Both the position numbers and the translations under genes were made by a program. From NCBI GenBank assembly GCA_903897785.1, contig CAIUCZ010000017.1:1-55607 (forward strand): a stretch of 55,607 nt of DNA, in the 5' to 3' direction. Positions 33,256 through 40,666 of this stretch are shown here, one piece after another (position 1 is the stretch's first letter; the number at the start of each line of letters is the position of its first letter). The notes beneath the pieces are model-generated. The model saw only the letters and a program-made list of their open reading frames with translations, had not been told where the DNA came from and made no database searches. The DNA is from Candidatus Falkowiibacteriota bacterium (GTDB taxonomy: Bacteria; Patescibacteriota; Patescibacteriia; Patescibacteriales; Patescibacteriaceae).

Positions 33256-33583
33256 ATCTGTTATCGCCATTCCCATGCAACTGGCCCCTGTCTTGACGAG
33301 AAAACAACTTATCAAGATTATTTTGGGCGACATCGTCTAAATCTAAATGCAGTTCCGTCGCCACTTGCGCCACATACCACAGGACATCGCCCAACTCTTT
33401 GCCGATTTCCATCCGAGATTCTTCGCTGATTATTCCGCCGGCATCGCGCAAAACTTTTTTAATCTTTTCCGCCACCTCGCCCGCTTCGCCGACCAAACCC
33501 AAAGTCGGATAGATAAAATTCTGATCGGCGCCGGGATAAATGGCTGTTTGACGGGATTTGATTTGGTATTCTTTAAAGTCCAT
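33254..33583 (-). CDS. MazG-like nucleotide pyrophosphohydrolase
   Basis: The 109-residue product has the all-alpha NTP pyrophosphatase signature: GEAGEVAEKIKK (Glu33, Glu36, Glu39) and EIGKELGDVLWYVA (Glu63, Asp66). These provide the magnesium-binding E-x-x-E and E-x-x-D sets. Such enzymes hydrolyse NTPs or dNTPs to the monophosphate and clear damaged nucleotides. It sits between rpoB and rpoC on the same strand, an uncommon place because those genes are usually adjacent. If co-transcribed, its supply follows that of RNA polymerase. The tail (residues 95-109) is polar and may be influenced by the adjoining repeat. Confidence 0.9.
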   Translation of the reverse strand: MDFKEYQIKSRQTAIYPGADQNFIYPTLGLVGEAGEVAEKIKKVLRDAGGIISEESRMEIGKELGDVLWYVAQVATELHLDLDDVAQNNLDKLFSRQDRGQLHGNGDNR

Positions 33584-33597
33584 AAAATTTAGTTATA

Positions 33598-33651
33598 AAG
33601 TTCATAAAGTTATAAAGTTGAAAGCAAGATACTTTATAACTTTATGAACTT
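33598..33651. repeat. 21-base perfect inverted repeat of the AAGTTCATAAAGT family
   Basis: Arms 33598-33618 and 33631-33651 are exact reverse complements. A GC-rich repeat piece (33652-33690) and one more arm follow before the rpoB stop codon. Confidence 0.85.
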
Positions 33652-33705
33652 CCCGCCAGTAACGCTTGAGCGTAGCTCTGCGGGCTGGTCAACTTTATGA
33701 ACTAT

Positions 33706-36700
33706 TTAGACCTCTTCACTCGTCGCAATCGGCTCTGCCTCTGTTGTCGGTAAACCCTCATCAACTTTAACCAACTCACTGGTGATCGCTTTGACTTCTT
33801 TTTCCAGCAACAAATCCATCGGCCGGCGCGGGCCCATCACATCTTCATCGTCTTTTAATTCAATCGGCAAACCTTTTTCGTTCAACAATTCCACATCCAA
33901 GCCCAAGCTCTTTAACTCGCGTACCAAAACGTTGAATGATTCCGGAATATTTAATTTCTTAATCGGCTCGCCCTTGATAATCGATTCATAAGTTTTACTG
34001 CGGCCGGTGACGTCGTCGGATTTAATCGTCAAAATTTCCTGCAAGGTGTGCGCCGCGCCATAAGCTTCCAGCGCCCAAACTTCCATTTCACCAAAACGCT
34101 GGCCGCCGAACTGGGCCTTGCCGCCAAGCGGCTGCTGGGTAATCAAAGAATACGGACCGATGGACCGCTGGTGAATTTTGTCTTCCACCATGTGGTTCAG
34201 CTTTAACATATATTTGTAACCGATGGTTACTTTGTTATCGAACAACTCGCCTGTCTTGCCGCTGGAGACGACAATCTTGCCATCCTCCGGCAAACCGGCT
34301 TTAACCAGCTCGCCACGGATTTGATCTTCGGTAATGCCGTTTAACGGCGGGGTGGCGACTTTGTAGTTTAATTTCTTGGCGGCAAACCCGAGATGGGTTT
34401 CCAGCAACTGGCCCAAGTTCATACGAGACACGACGCCCAAAGGAGACAGAATAACATCCAACGGCGTGCCGTCTTCCAAATATGGCATGTCTTCGGACGG
34501 GACGACGCGCGAAATAACCCCTTTGTTGCCATGGCGGCCGGCCATTTTGTCGCCGACGCGAATTTTGCGCAAATGCGCCACAGTGACTTGAATCGATTCA
34601 ATCACGCCGGCTTGCAATTTGTCGCCCGACTCGCGAGAAAAGACTTTGATGTCCACCACTTTGCCGTGTTCGCCGTGTTCCAAATACAAAGATGAATCAC
34701 GCACGTCTTTAGCTTTATCGCCAAAGATGGCGCGCAATAATTTTTCTTCGGCCGATAATTCGGTCTCGCCTTTCGGCGTAATTTTGCCGACCAAAATGTC
34801 ACCGGAAGAAACTTCGGCGCCGACGCGGACAATGCCGCGCTCGTCCAAGTTCTTTAATTTTTCTTCGCCGATATTCGGAATATCATTGGTGACAATTTCC
34901 GGACCAAGCTTAGTGTCGCGCACGTCAATCGTGTAATTCTCAATATGGACGGACGAGAATAGGTCCTCTTTGACCAACCGCTCGGAAATAATAATCGCGT
35001 CTTCGTAGTTATAACCTTCCCAGGTCATAAACCCGACTAGTACGTTGTTGCCCAAAGCCAATTCGCCTTGGTTGATGGAGGCGGCATCGGTAATGATTTG
35101 GCCGGCGCGCACCTTTTCGCCTTTCTGGACAATCGGCCGCTGGTTAATGCAAGACGAAGCATTGGAACGTAAATATTTATTTAATTTATAATTTTTTGTT
35201 TGGCCGTTGTCGTATTCAACCGTAATTTGCGTGCCGTCGACTTTGGTAATCTTGCCGGCAAACTCGGTGACCAAAGCATGGCCCGAATCTTTGGCGGCGC
35301 GAGCTTCCACGCCGGTGCCGACAATCGGCGCCTGCGGAAAGACCAACGGCACCGCCTGGCGCTGCATGTTGGTGCCCATCAAAGCGCGGATGCCGTCGTC
35401 GTGTTCCAAAAACGGAATCAACGACGTGGCAATCGACACAATTTGGTTGGCCGCCACGCCGATAAAATCGATACGGTCGGTATCAACGACGGTCGGTTCG
35501 CCAAACTCGCGGCCTTCAATTTTGTCCACGGTAAAGTTACCGTGCTCATCAGACGGCGCGGTGTAGGCAGTGGTCACATATTTTTCTTCTTCAAAGGCGT
35601 CAATATAAACAATCTGGTCGGTAATCACCGCCTTGATCGGAATTAACACATGATGAGCCAATTCTTTATGCAACAGCTCGGCGGCAGTTTTATCAATCGT
35701 TTCCCCGGCATGCACCAAAACTTTACCTTTTTCGTTTAAAATATCAACTCGTGCAATTTTACCGATGGTGATCGCCGGATCATTGGCCACATCGTGCAAG
35801 ACGCGGCGATAGGGCGTTTCGATAAAACCGTATTTATTTAATTTGGCGTAGCTGGCAAAGTGGCCGACCAAACCGATGTTCGGACCTTCGGACGTGGCAA
35901 TCGGACAGATGCGACCATAGTGGGTGGCGTGCACATCGCGCACTTCAAACCCGGCGCGTTCACGCGTCAGACCGCCCGGGCCCAAAGCCGACAAGCGGCG
36001 TTTGTGCTCCAACTCGGCCAAAGGATTATTCTGATCCATAAACTGCGACAATGGCGAGCTCATGAAAAATTCTTTGACCACGCTGATAACCGGACGGGCG
36101 TTAACCAGCTTGTTCGGCGTCAAAGATTCCAATTCCAAGACGCTCATCTTGTCTTTGATAATGCGTTCCATGCGCGCCAAACCGACCCGCGTTTTATTCT
36201 GCAATAACTCACCGATCGCCCGCACGCGGCGGTTGCCCAAATGGTCGATATCGTCTTCTTTGTCTTGAGTAATATTCAAACGAATGATTTCGCCGATAAT
36301 CGCCACCAAATCTTCCCGCCGCAAGACGCGGGTTTGCTTGTTGACCGGCAAATCAAAACCAAATCTCTTATTTAATTTATAACGGCCGACGCGATCAAAG
36401 TCGTAACGGTCAAAGCGGAAAAACATAGAATGGATCAGTTGACGCGCGTTGTCGGCCGTGGCCATGTCGCCCGGACGAATGCGTTTGTAAACTTCAATCA
36501 AGCCTTCGGCTTCATCTTTGGCCAAATCCTTGGCCAGCGTCGCGTCGATATAGCTGACATCTTCGGAAATATCGGTATTGGTAAACAAAGCTTTAATTTC
36601 TTCGTCAGAACTATAACCAAAAGCACGCAACAGCGACGTCACCGCCACTTTGCGTTTGCGATCGATGCGCGCCCAAATGACATTGGTGGCATCGGTTTCC

Positions 36701-37215
36701 AATTCAATCCAAGCGCCGCGGTTAGGAATAATTTTGGCGCCATAATATTTGCGGCCGCGAATCGGCTCAGCCGAGAAAATCACGCCGGCACTGCGAATCA
36801 ATTGAGAAATTATCGCCCGTTCAATGCCGTTAATAATAAAAGTGCCGTTCTTGGTCATCAAAGGAAAATCGCCCAAAAAAACTTCATTGGAAGTAACGGC
36901 GCCGGTTTTTTTGTTGAGCAAATCAATTTTGACGCGCAGAGACGCTTCGTAGGTGGTATTTTTGGCCTTGCTTTCGATTTCATCAAACTTCGGCTCATCA
37001 AACACATATTGACCGAACGACAGTTCCAAATTGCGGCCGGCAAAATCGGTCATCGGTGAAATTTCGTCAAACAACTCGGCCAAGCCCTCTTGCAAAAACC
37101 AAGCATAAGAATCTTTTTGCACTTCAATCAGGTCGGGCATGGGCATAACCGCCTCTTGTTCGATAAAGTAATGACGATTATTCAACTCGCGATCCGGCAT
37201 AAGGCTTTGTGGCAT
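33706..37215 (-). CDS. rpoB: DNA-directed RNA polymerase subunit beta
   Basis: The second large subunit of RNA polymerase and site of rifampicin binding. The product is 1,169 residues from the ATG at 37215 (MPQSLMPDREL); the frame continues 11 codons upstream without similarity. Landmarks are SSPLSQFMDQNNPLAELEHKRR and LSALGPGGLTRERAGFEVRD, which form the rifampicin pocket, GYNYEDAIIISE, and GRHGNKGVIS. The C-terminal block VWALEAYGAAHTLQEILTIKSDD contacts beta'. The Gln-Phe-Met-Asp-Gln-Asn stretch looks drug-sensitive in type. A strong promoter lies about 460 bases upstream, with a terminator in the long leader, and mazG-like and rpoC genes follow. Confidence 0.97.
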   Translation of the reverse strand: MPQSLMPDRELNNRHYFIEQEAVMPMPDLIEVQKDSYAWFLQEGLAELFDEISPMTDFAGRNLELSFGQYVFDEPKFDEIESKAKNTTYEASLRVKIDLLNKKTGAVTSNEVFLGDFPLMTKNGTFIINGIERAIISQLIRSAGVIFSAEPIRGRKYYGAKIIPNRGAWIELETDATNVIWARIDRKRKVAVTSLLRAFGYSSDEEIKALFTNTDISEDVSYIDATLAKDLAKDEAEGLIEVYKRIRPGDMATADNARQLIHSMFFRFDRYDFDRVGRYKLNKRFGFDLPVNKQTRVLRREDLVAIIGEIIRLNITQDKEDDIDHLGNRRVRAIGELLQNKTRVGLARMERIIKDKMSVLELESLTPNKLVNARPVISVVKEFFMSSPLSQFMDQNNPLAELEHKRRLSALGPGGLTRERAGFEVRDVHATHYGRICPIATSEGPNIGLVGHFASYAKLNKYGFIETPYRRVLHDVANDPAITIGKIARVDILNEKGKVLVHAGETIDKTAAELLHKELAHHVLIPIKAVITDQIVYIDAFEEEKYVTTAYTAPSDEHGNFTVDKIEGREFGEPTVVDTDRIDFIGVAANQIVSIATSLIPFLEHDDGIRALMGTNMQRQAVPLVFPQAPIVGTGVEARAAKDSGHALVTEFAGKITKVDGTQITVEYDNGQTKNYKLNKYLRSNASSCINQRPIVQKGEKVRAGQIITDAASINQGELALGNNVLVGFMTWEGYNYEDAIIISERLVKEDLFSSVHIENYTIDVRDTKLGPEIVTNDIPNIGEEKLKNLDERGIVRVGAEVSSGDILVGKITPKGETELSAEEKLLRAIFGDKAKDVRDSSLYLEHGEHGKVVDIKVFSRESGDKLQAGVIESIQVTVAHLRKIRVGDKMAGRHGNKGVISRVVPSEDMPYLEDGTPLDVILSPLGVVSRMNLGQLLETHLGFAAKKLNYKVATPPLNGITEDQIRGELVKAGLPEDGKIVVSSGKTGELFDNKVTIGYKYMLKLNHMVEDKIHQRSIGPYSLITQQPLGGKAQFGGQRFGEMEVWALEAYGAAHTLQEILTIKSDDVTGRSKTYESIIKGEPIKKLNIPESFNVLVRELKSLGLDVELLNEKGLPIELKDDEDVMGPRRPMDLLLEKEVKAITSELVKVDEGLPTTEAEPIATSEEV

Positions 37216-37261
37216 AAGCTTGTTGGTTAGAAGATAAATATATTGCAATGAATTGATTCAT

Positions 37262-37391
37262 TAATGCGAAAAATGCAAATTGGCATGCGAATACCACGAA
37301 CTAAAACCGCAAAAAATGCGAATTCTAATTCGCGGCTTTCGCTATGTAATTTGCGGTATTCGCATATAAATTCGCATTTTTTGCATTAATG
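37262..37391. repeat. About 125-base palindromic element, copy 2
   Basis: Its reverse complement matches 21062-21190 nearly throughout, including the run GCGAATACCGCAAATTACAT. It lies in the rpoB leader between the terminator and the start codon. Confidence 0.85.
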
Positions 37392-37397
37392 ACAACC

Positions 37398-37425
37398 AAA
37401 AAACCCCAACTGCAAAAGTCGGGTT
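37398..37425 (-). terminator. Intrinsic terminator in the rpoB leader
   Basis: In minus orientation a hairpin (arms 37417-37425 and 37402-37411, loop of five) is followed by six U. It lies between the promoter at 37678-37706 and rpoB, so it can end a leader RNA of about 270 bases. Confidence 0.7.
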
Positions 37426-37671
37426 GTAGACTAGTCTTATTGGATGGAAGCTTGTCTTTTGGCGGACATGGGCAAGCACTTAAAAGACTAAAAACAGGGC
37501 AAAGACCTGTCCCCAATTGGGCGGGACGACAAAATAGCCCCTGCGAGCTAAATAATGAAAACAGTTTAAAAATTATCAAAGCGTGGCTGGCCAAAATTTT
37601 GGTAAATTTTAGCTAAAATTAGCCACTGATAAAAGTTTTTCACGGAAAATTTAAAAATATTTTTAAACTTT
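37398..37671 (-). ncRNA. Candidate leader RNA or attenuator upstream of rpoB
   Basis: The stretch runs from the expected start of the 37678-37706 promoter to an intrinsic terminator. It contains local helices in minus orientation: GTGGCT with AGCCAC, GTCTTTT with AAAAGAC, GCTTG with CAAGC, and CAGG with CCTG. No convincing coding frame is present; an 89-codon open frame has no Met-rich or family-like start. It matches no RNA family I can recognise (6S, SRP, RNase P and tmRNA landmarks are absent). It may be an attenuator of the polymerase operon or an independent small RNA. This is the content of the 37249-37700 gene-free stretch. Confidence 0.5.
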
Positions 37672-37677
37672 GTCTGG

Positions 37678-37706
37678 ATTGTATCACCAGCAAGAGAAAT
37701 TGTCAA
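37678..37706 (-). promoter_or_regulatory. Strong sigma70-type promoter for the rpoB leader
   Basis: On the minus strand: TTGACA (37701-37706), a 17-base spacer, TACAAT (37678-37683). It diverges from the Nudix gene promoter beside it. Confidence 0.75.
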
Positions 37707-37709
37707 ATA

Positions 37710-37738
37710 TTTACAGGAATAAGTTTTAGTGCTATTGT
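37710..37738 (+). promoter_or_regulatory. Promoter of the Nudix gene
   Basis: TTTACA (37710-37715), a 17-base spacer and TATTGT (37733-37738), about 38 bases upstream of the ATG. Confidence 0.55.
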
Positions 37739-37776
37739 TTTATTAAATTTATTTGTTTTTTAAAAAAGGTGGATTT

Positions 37777-38211
37777 ATGTCGGGAATTATAGTTGCTTCA
37801 GGCCGTGTTATCGTCAAAGAAATTGAGCGTCTTTGTGAGTATAGTAACTGCGTATTGGAAAAATCTGTCTTACTAAATCTCCATGGCGCAACTGATTATT
37901 ACAAATTTTGCGGTGGTAAAGTTGAGAATGCCGACAAAAGTTTAATCGAGGCCGCTAGTCGAGAAGTCAACGAAGAGATGGGGTTCTATCCGAAAATCAT
38001 TGATCCCAAACCGTTCATATTCTTTATCAGAGAAGAGAATAGTGGCCAATCGACAGATATAATCTTGGTTCATTTTTTAGCCGAACAAACAGGCAAAATT
38101 AAGCCGGGCAAAGACATTCTAAAATGGGGCTATCAATATCTCAATGATTTGCCAGATAAACTAGCACCAAACATTGTGCCGGCCTTAACTTATTTCGGTT
38201 TTTTAAAATAA
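37777..38211 (+). CDS. Nudix hydrolase
   Basis: The 144-residue product starts at the ATG at 37777, preceded at good distance by AAAGGTGG, one of the few clear Shine-Dalgarno sequences in the window; the TTG start further up lies upstream of that site. The Nudix box is present as GGKVENADKSL...REVNEEMGF. The catalytic REVNEE core is intact, but there is one residue more than usual between the Gly pair and the core. Nudix enzymes hydrolyse nucleoside diphosphate derivatives; the substrate cannot be told. It has its own promoter and a strong terminator (38229-38265), so it is a monocistronic gene. Confidence 0.88.
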   Translation: MSGIIVASGRVIVKEIERLCEYSNCVLEKSVLLNLHGATDYYKFCGGKVENADKSLIEAASREVNEEMGFYPKIIDPKPFIFFIREENSGQSTDIILVHFLAEQTGKIKPGKDILKWGYQYLNDLPDKLAPNIVPALTYFGFLK

Positions 38212-38228
38212 TCACTACGATTTTTTGT

Positions 38229-38265
38229 GCCGAGTCTCATTAAAAGACTCGGCGCTCTTTTTTTT
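38229..38265 (+). terminator. Terminator of the Nudix gene
   Basis: A nine-base-pair perfect stem GCCGAGTCT/AGACTCGGC (38229-38253) is followed by eight T shortly after. Confidence 0.9.
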
Positions 38266-38285
38266 ATCGCTGTCTTTGCGTCTTG

Positions 38286-38370
38286 GTCATACCGGCGTAT
38301 GCCGGCCTGCCCGTTCGGGCGGGTATCCAGAAAATAATTAATCCTGGACCCCCGCATACGCCGGGGTGAC
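38286..38370. repeat. REP-like palindrome bounded by GTCAT and GTGAC
   Basis: Arms carry CGGCGTATGCCGG on the left and CGCATACGCCGGGGTGAC on the right, with an inner GCCCGTTCGGGC hairpin. It has the same type as 41694-41764 and the short piece inside prmC. Confidence 0.8.
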
Positions 38371-38385
38371 CGTTCTGTCTGCCGC

Positions 38386-38416
38386 GTCGTAGTCTCCCGT
38401 ACTCGGGGACTACGAC
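38386..38416. repeat. Hairpin repeat GTCGTAGTC...GACTACGAC
   Basis: Perfect nine-base arms with a CCC/GGG inner stem. It is related to 26077-26118. Confidence 0.75.
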
Positions 38417-38473
38417 GCTCTTCGGTTCAACCAAAAACAAACAAAAAACACTTCTTGTCGAGATGTCCTTTGT

Positions 38474-38555
38474 GTGGAGGTAAGGGGAATCGAACCCCCA
38501 CTTCCGAGAGTCGACCACAGAAGTCCACAACCAGTGATACCCCCGCGACCTCCAC
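38474..38555 (-). tRNA. tRNA-like gene, isotype not assignable by eye
   Basis: In minus orientation the 82-base stretch has an eight-base-pair end stem (GTGGAGGT with ACCTCCAC) and a canonical T arm (GGGGG-TTCGATT-CCCCT). The G at -1 paired with C at 73 and two possible T-GTG-G loops suggest tRNA-His. However, neither loop gives a proper five-pair anticodon stem, and the D arm is irregular. An alternative acceptor (GGGGGTA with TACCTCC) fits the T arm better but leaves the middle too short. CCA is not encoded. It may be a degenerate or unusual tRNA, or a tRNA-like domain as in tmRNA, whose 3' end it resembles. Confidence 0.45.
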
Positions 38556-38583
38556 AAAAAAATAATATCACATTTGAGCGTAT

Positions 38584-38614
38584 AAAAAAACCGAGCCCCT
38601 AAAAAGGGTCTCGG
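38584..38614 (-). terminator. Intrinsic terminator (minus strand)
   Basis: Arms CCGAGACCC and GGGGCTCGG (38591-38614) with a short U-rich loop and seven U after it. It ends the short transcript from the 38653-38681 promoter and lies just upstream of the tRNA-like gene. Confidence 0.8.
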
Positions 38615-38647
38615 ATTTTGGAATTCGATTGACTTCCGTGGTCGACC
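38584..38647 (-). ncRNA. Candidate 60-base small RNA complementary to the tRNA-like gene
   Basis: A consensus promoter and an intrinsic terminator enclose about 60 bases with no coding frame. The 5' segment (38631-38646) is complementary over 16 positions, with one G-U pair, to bases 38510-38525 in the middle of the tRNA-like gene. Both RNAs would be read from the same strand. Confidence 0.5.
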
Positions 38648-38652
38648 TTAAT

Positions 38653-38681
38653 AATATAGCAAATCAAAAAGAATCTGTCAA
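38653..38681 (-). promoter_or_regulatory. Consensus promoter (minus strand)
   Basis: TTGACA (38676-38681), a 17-base spacer, TATATT (38653-38658). It lies downstream of the DUF378 stop codon and points at the candidate small RNA and the tRNA-like gene. Confidence 0.8.
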
Positions 38682-38706
38682 GGTCGTGACTTACTAAATC
38701 GGTTGT

Positions 38707-38907
38707 TTATTTCATCTTCATCGGTGCGGTGACCAGCATATAGACCGCGGCCAAACCGACCAAGTCATAAACAATTTTGGCGATCATCGACATGCTGCCG
38801 AAGATATAGGCGACCAGGTCAAAGCCGAAAAAGCCGACCAAGCCCCAATTCAAAGCGCCGACAATCACCAAAACAAACGCAATCCAATCCAGGACATTCA
38901 TTTTCAT
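38707..38907 (-). CDS. DUF378 (YuzA-like) small membrane protein
   Basis: The 66-residue protein has two membrane helices and the family pattern LDWIAFVLVIVGALNWGLVGFFGFDLVAYIFG (about residues 5-36), then a second helix LVGLAAVYMLVTA. DUF378 proteins are short, inner-membrane and of unknown function, and very common in CPR and Firmicutes. It is monocistronic by its surroundings: a TATAAT-type promoter lies about 90 bases upstream. Confidence 0.9.
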   Translation of the reverse strand: MKMNVLDWIAFVLVIVGALNWGLVGFFGFDLVAYIFGSMSMIAKIVYDLVGLAAVYMLVTAPMKMK

Positions 38908-38993
38908 AAAATTAAAATTATTTTTATAATTTTTATAATTACCTGATTCAATAATCTTCGACCGCGACTATTGATGATTTAAAATCCTTTTTT

Positions 38994-39022
38994 ATTATAC
39001 CATAAAGCTTAACTATCACCAA
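38994..39022 (-). promoter_or_regulatory. Probable promoter of the DUF378 gene
   Basis: On the minus strand a perfect TATAAT (38994-38999), with TTGGTG (39017-39022) 17 bases upstream as a weak -35. Confidence 0.5.
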
Positions 39023-39052
39023 CAATAATCTTGCCGCTGTCCTTGCGACGTA

Positions 39053-39120
39053 GTCATTCCCGCGTATGCGGAAATCTCATTGATAAACAGCTGAGAGATT
39101 CCCGCCTGCGCGGGAATGAC
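39053..39120. repeat. REP-like palindrome (GTCATTCCCGCG...CGGGAATGAC)
   Basis: Outer arms GTCATTCCCGC and GCGGGAATGAC, inner arms with AATCTC and GAGATT. It is the same type as the copy embedded in ileS (46344-46393). Confidence 0.85.
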
Positions 39121-39139
39121 GTGCTATTTTTGTTATAGC

Positions 39140-39175
39140 AAAAAATACGCCGCCCCAACAAAATATCGGGACGGC
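39140..39175 (-). terminator. Terminator of the Mur ligase gene
   Basis: In minus orientation GCCGTCCCGA pairs with the GGGGCGGC arm (39149-39175), and six U follow after two bases. It is a member of the palindrome family also at 28803 and 42428. Confidence 0.75.
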
Positions 39176-39191
39176 AAAAAATTTTTAATTC

Positions 39192-40616
39192 TTAATTTTT
39201 AGTTTTTAATTCCTCTTTTAATTTCCCCAGTTCTTCCCGAACCACCGCTCGGTCATCCCACGCAATCTTTTTACCCCCGGCCACGCAAATCGCCTGCTCC
39301 GATCCCTTGCCGGTCAATAGCACAATATCATCAGCGCCGGCTAAGTCGAGCGCCTTGGCAATCGCCTCGCGTCGATCCATAATTTTAAATAGGTTATCAT
39401 TCAAACTCTTGCCCGATTTTTCCGCGCCGAGCATCACTTGATCAACAATAATTTCCGGATTGTCGTCATAGGGATCTTCGTTAGTGACAATCACAAAATC
39501 CGCGAGCTGCCCGGCCAGTTTGCCCAGCACCGGCCGCCGCGCCGTATCGCGTCCGCCGCCGGCCGAACCCAAAACATGAATCACCTTTTCGTGCGGAATT
39601 AATTTTATCGTTTCATATAATTTGCGCACCGCGTTTGGTTCAAACGCATAATCGACAATCACGGCAAAATTTTGCCCCTCGTTAATCAATTCCAATCGTC
39701 CCGGCACGCCGCTAATCGCCTGCAAGCCCTGCTTAATTTGTTCCGGCGTCAGTCGCAAATAAGTTCCGACCGTTGCCGCGGCCGCCGCATTGCCGGCATT
39801 AAACGCGCCCAGCAATTGCAAATTAATTTTTTGCTGCAAAATTTCCAGTCTTGTGCCGGTTGATGAAACAGAAACATAGCCATAATCCACTTGAGTAAAA
39901 TGATTTTCCGTGCGCAAGGCCTGCGGTTGGTCAACCAACTGATAACGGTATTTCTCTTCGGCCCAAAAATCGGCAAAATATTGATAATGCGCGTCATTAC
40001 CGTTGACGATGATCGCTTTTTTGACATGATGCAAACCGATTTTTTTCAAACCGGTTTGCGCTTTGCAGACGCGTTGTTGTTCATCGACATATTTGACTTT
40101 GCAATCATGCAAATGAGCGAACAGCATGCCTTTGGCTTCGCGATAATTTTCAAAACTGCCGTGCGCTTCAATGTGCTCCGGATAGAGTCCGGAAAAAAGC
40201 ACGGCATCATAATTAATAAAACGATGGCGATATTGCATAATACCTTCGGACGTGGTTTCCACAACAGCATACTGACAGCCATTTTTTACCATTTGGTTGA
40301 GCATCCGCTGGACGAAAAACCGGCCGGGCATACTCATCTTTTTATCATTCAACCAATCTTTATTTCCATCGGAAAAAATCGCCGTTGAGGTATAGCCGAC
40401 TTTATAGCCCGCCTGCGCCAGCATCTTGGCGATCAAATAAACGATCGTCGTTTTGCCGGTTGTGCCGGTGACACCAATGACAATTAATTTATTGCTCGGC
40501 CAGCCATAACGAATCGCGCCCAGCCAAGCCAGCACAAAATGATAAAGCGGCCAAATTGCTTTGTATAATTTCTTGGGAATAATTTTCTTAATCTTTGCCA
40601 GAATAGTGTCTAACAT
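39192..40616 (-). CDS. Mur ligase family protein (MurE-like)
   Basis: ATP-dependent amide ligase of the peptidoglycan pathway. The 474-residue product has the P-loop GVTGTTGKTT at 48-57, the VVETTSEG and SGLYPEHIEAHGS segments of the central domain, and a C-terminal domain with GSAGGGRDTARR and TNEDPYDDNP. The order matches UDP-MurNAc-tripeptide synthetase (MurE). The usual N-terminal UDP-binding domain of about 90 residues is missing; only a 40-residue hydrophobic start stands in its place. The amino-acid-selecting loop reads DPYDDNP rather than the DNPR of DAP-adding enzymes. So the added residue, and even the acceptor, are open. It is followed by its own terminator. Confidence 0.8.
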   Translation of the reverse strand: MLDTILAKIKKIIPKKLYKAIWPLYHFVLAWLGAIRYGWPSNKLIVIGVTGTTGKTTIVYLIAKMLAQAGYKVGYTSTAIFSDGNKDWLNDKKMSMPGRFFVQRMLNQMVKNGCQYAVVETTSEGIMQYRHRFINYDAVLFSGLYPEHIEAHGSFENYREAKGMLFAHLHDCKVKYVDEQQRVCKAQTGLKKIGLHHVKKAIIVNGNDAHYQYFADFWAEEKYRYQLVDQPQALRTENHFTQVDYGYVSVSSTGTRLEILQQKINLQLLGAFNAGNAAAAATVGTYLRLTPEQIKQGLQAISGVPGRLELINEGQNFAVIVDYAFEPNAVRKLYETIKLIPHEKVIHVLGSAGGGRDTARRPVLGKLAGQLADFVIVTNEDPYDDNPEIIVDQVMLGAEKSGKSLNDNLFKIMDRREAIAKALDLAGADDIVLLTGKGSEQAICVAGGKKIAWDDRAVVREELGKLKEELKTKN

Positions 40617-40666
40617 AAAAACGAATTTGGAATTTGGATTATTCTAAATTCCAAATTCAACTAAAT

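Noticed and set aside
37389-37616. 75-codon plus-strand frame in the rpoB leader
   Set aside because: No family likeness, overlaps the candidate leader RNA and terminator, and lacks a ribosome-binding site.
38264-38557. 97-codon open frame over the tRNA-like gene
   Set aside because: Its sequence is the translation of the tRNA-like gene and REP palindromes, and it overlaps both.
38474-38700. A complete tmRNA gene
   Set aside because: The 3' end resembles tmRNA, but the conserved 5' end, a tag frame and the needed length of about 350 bases are missing.
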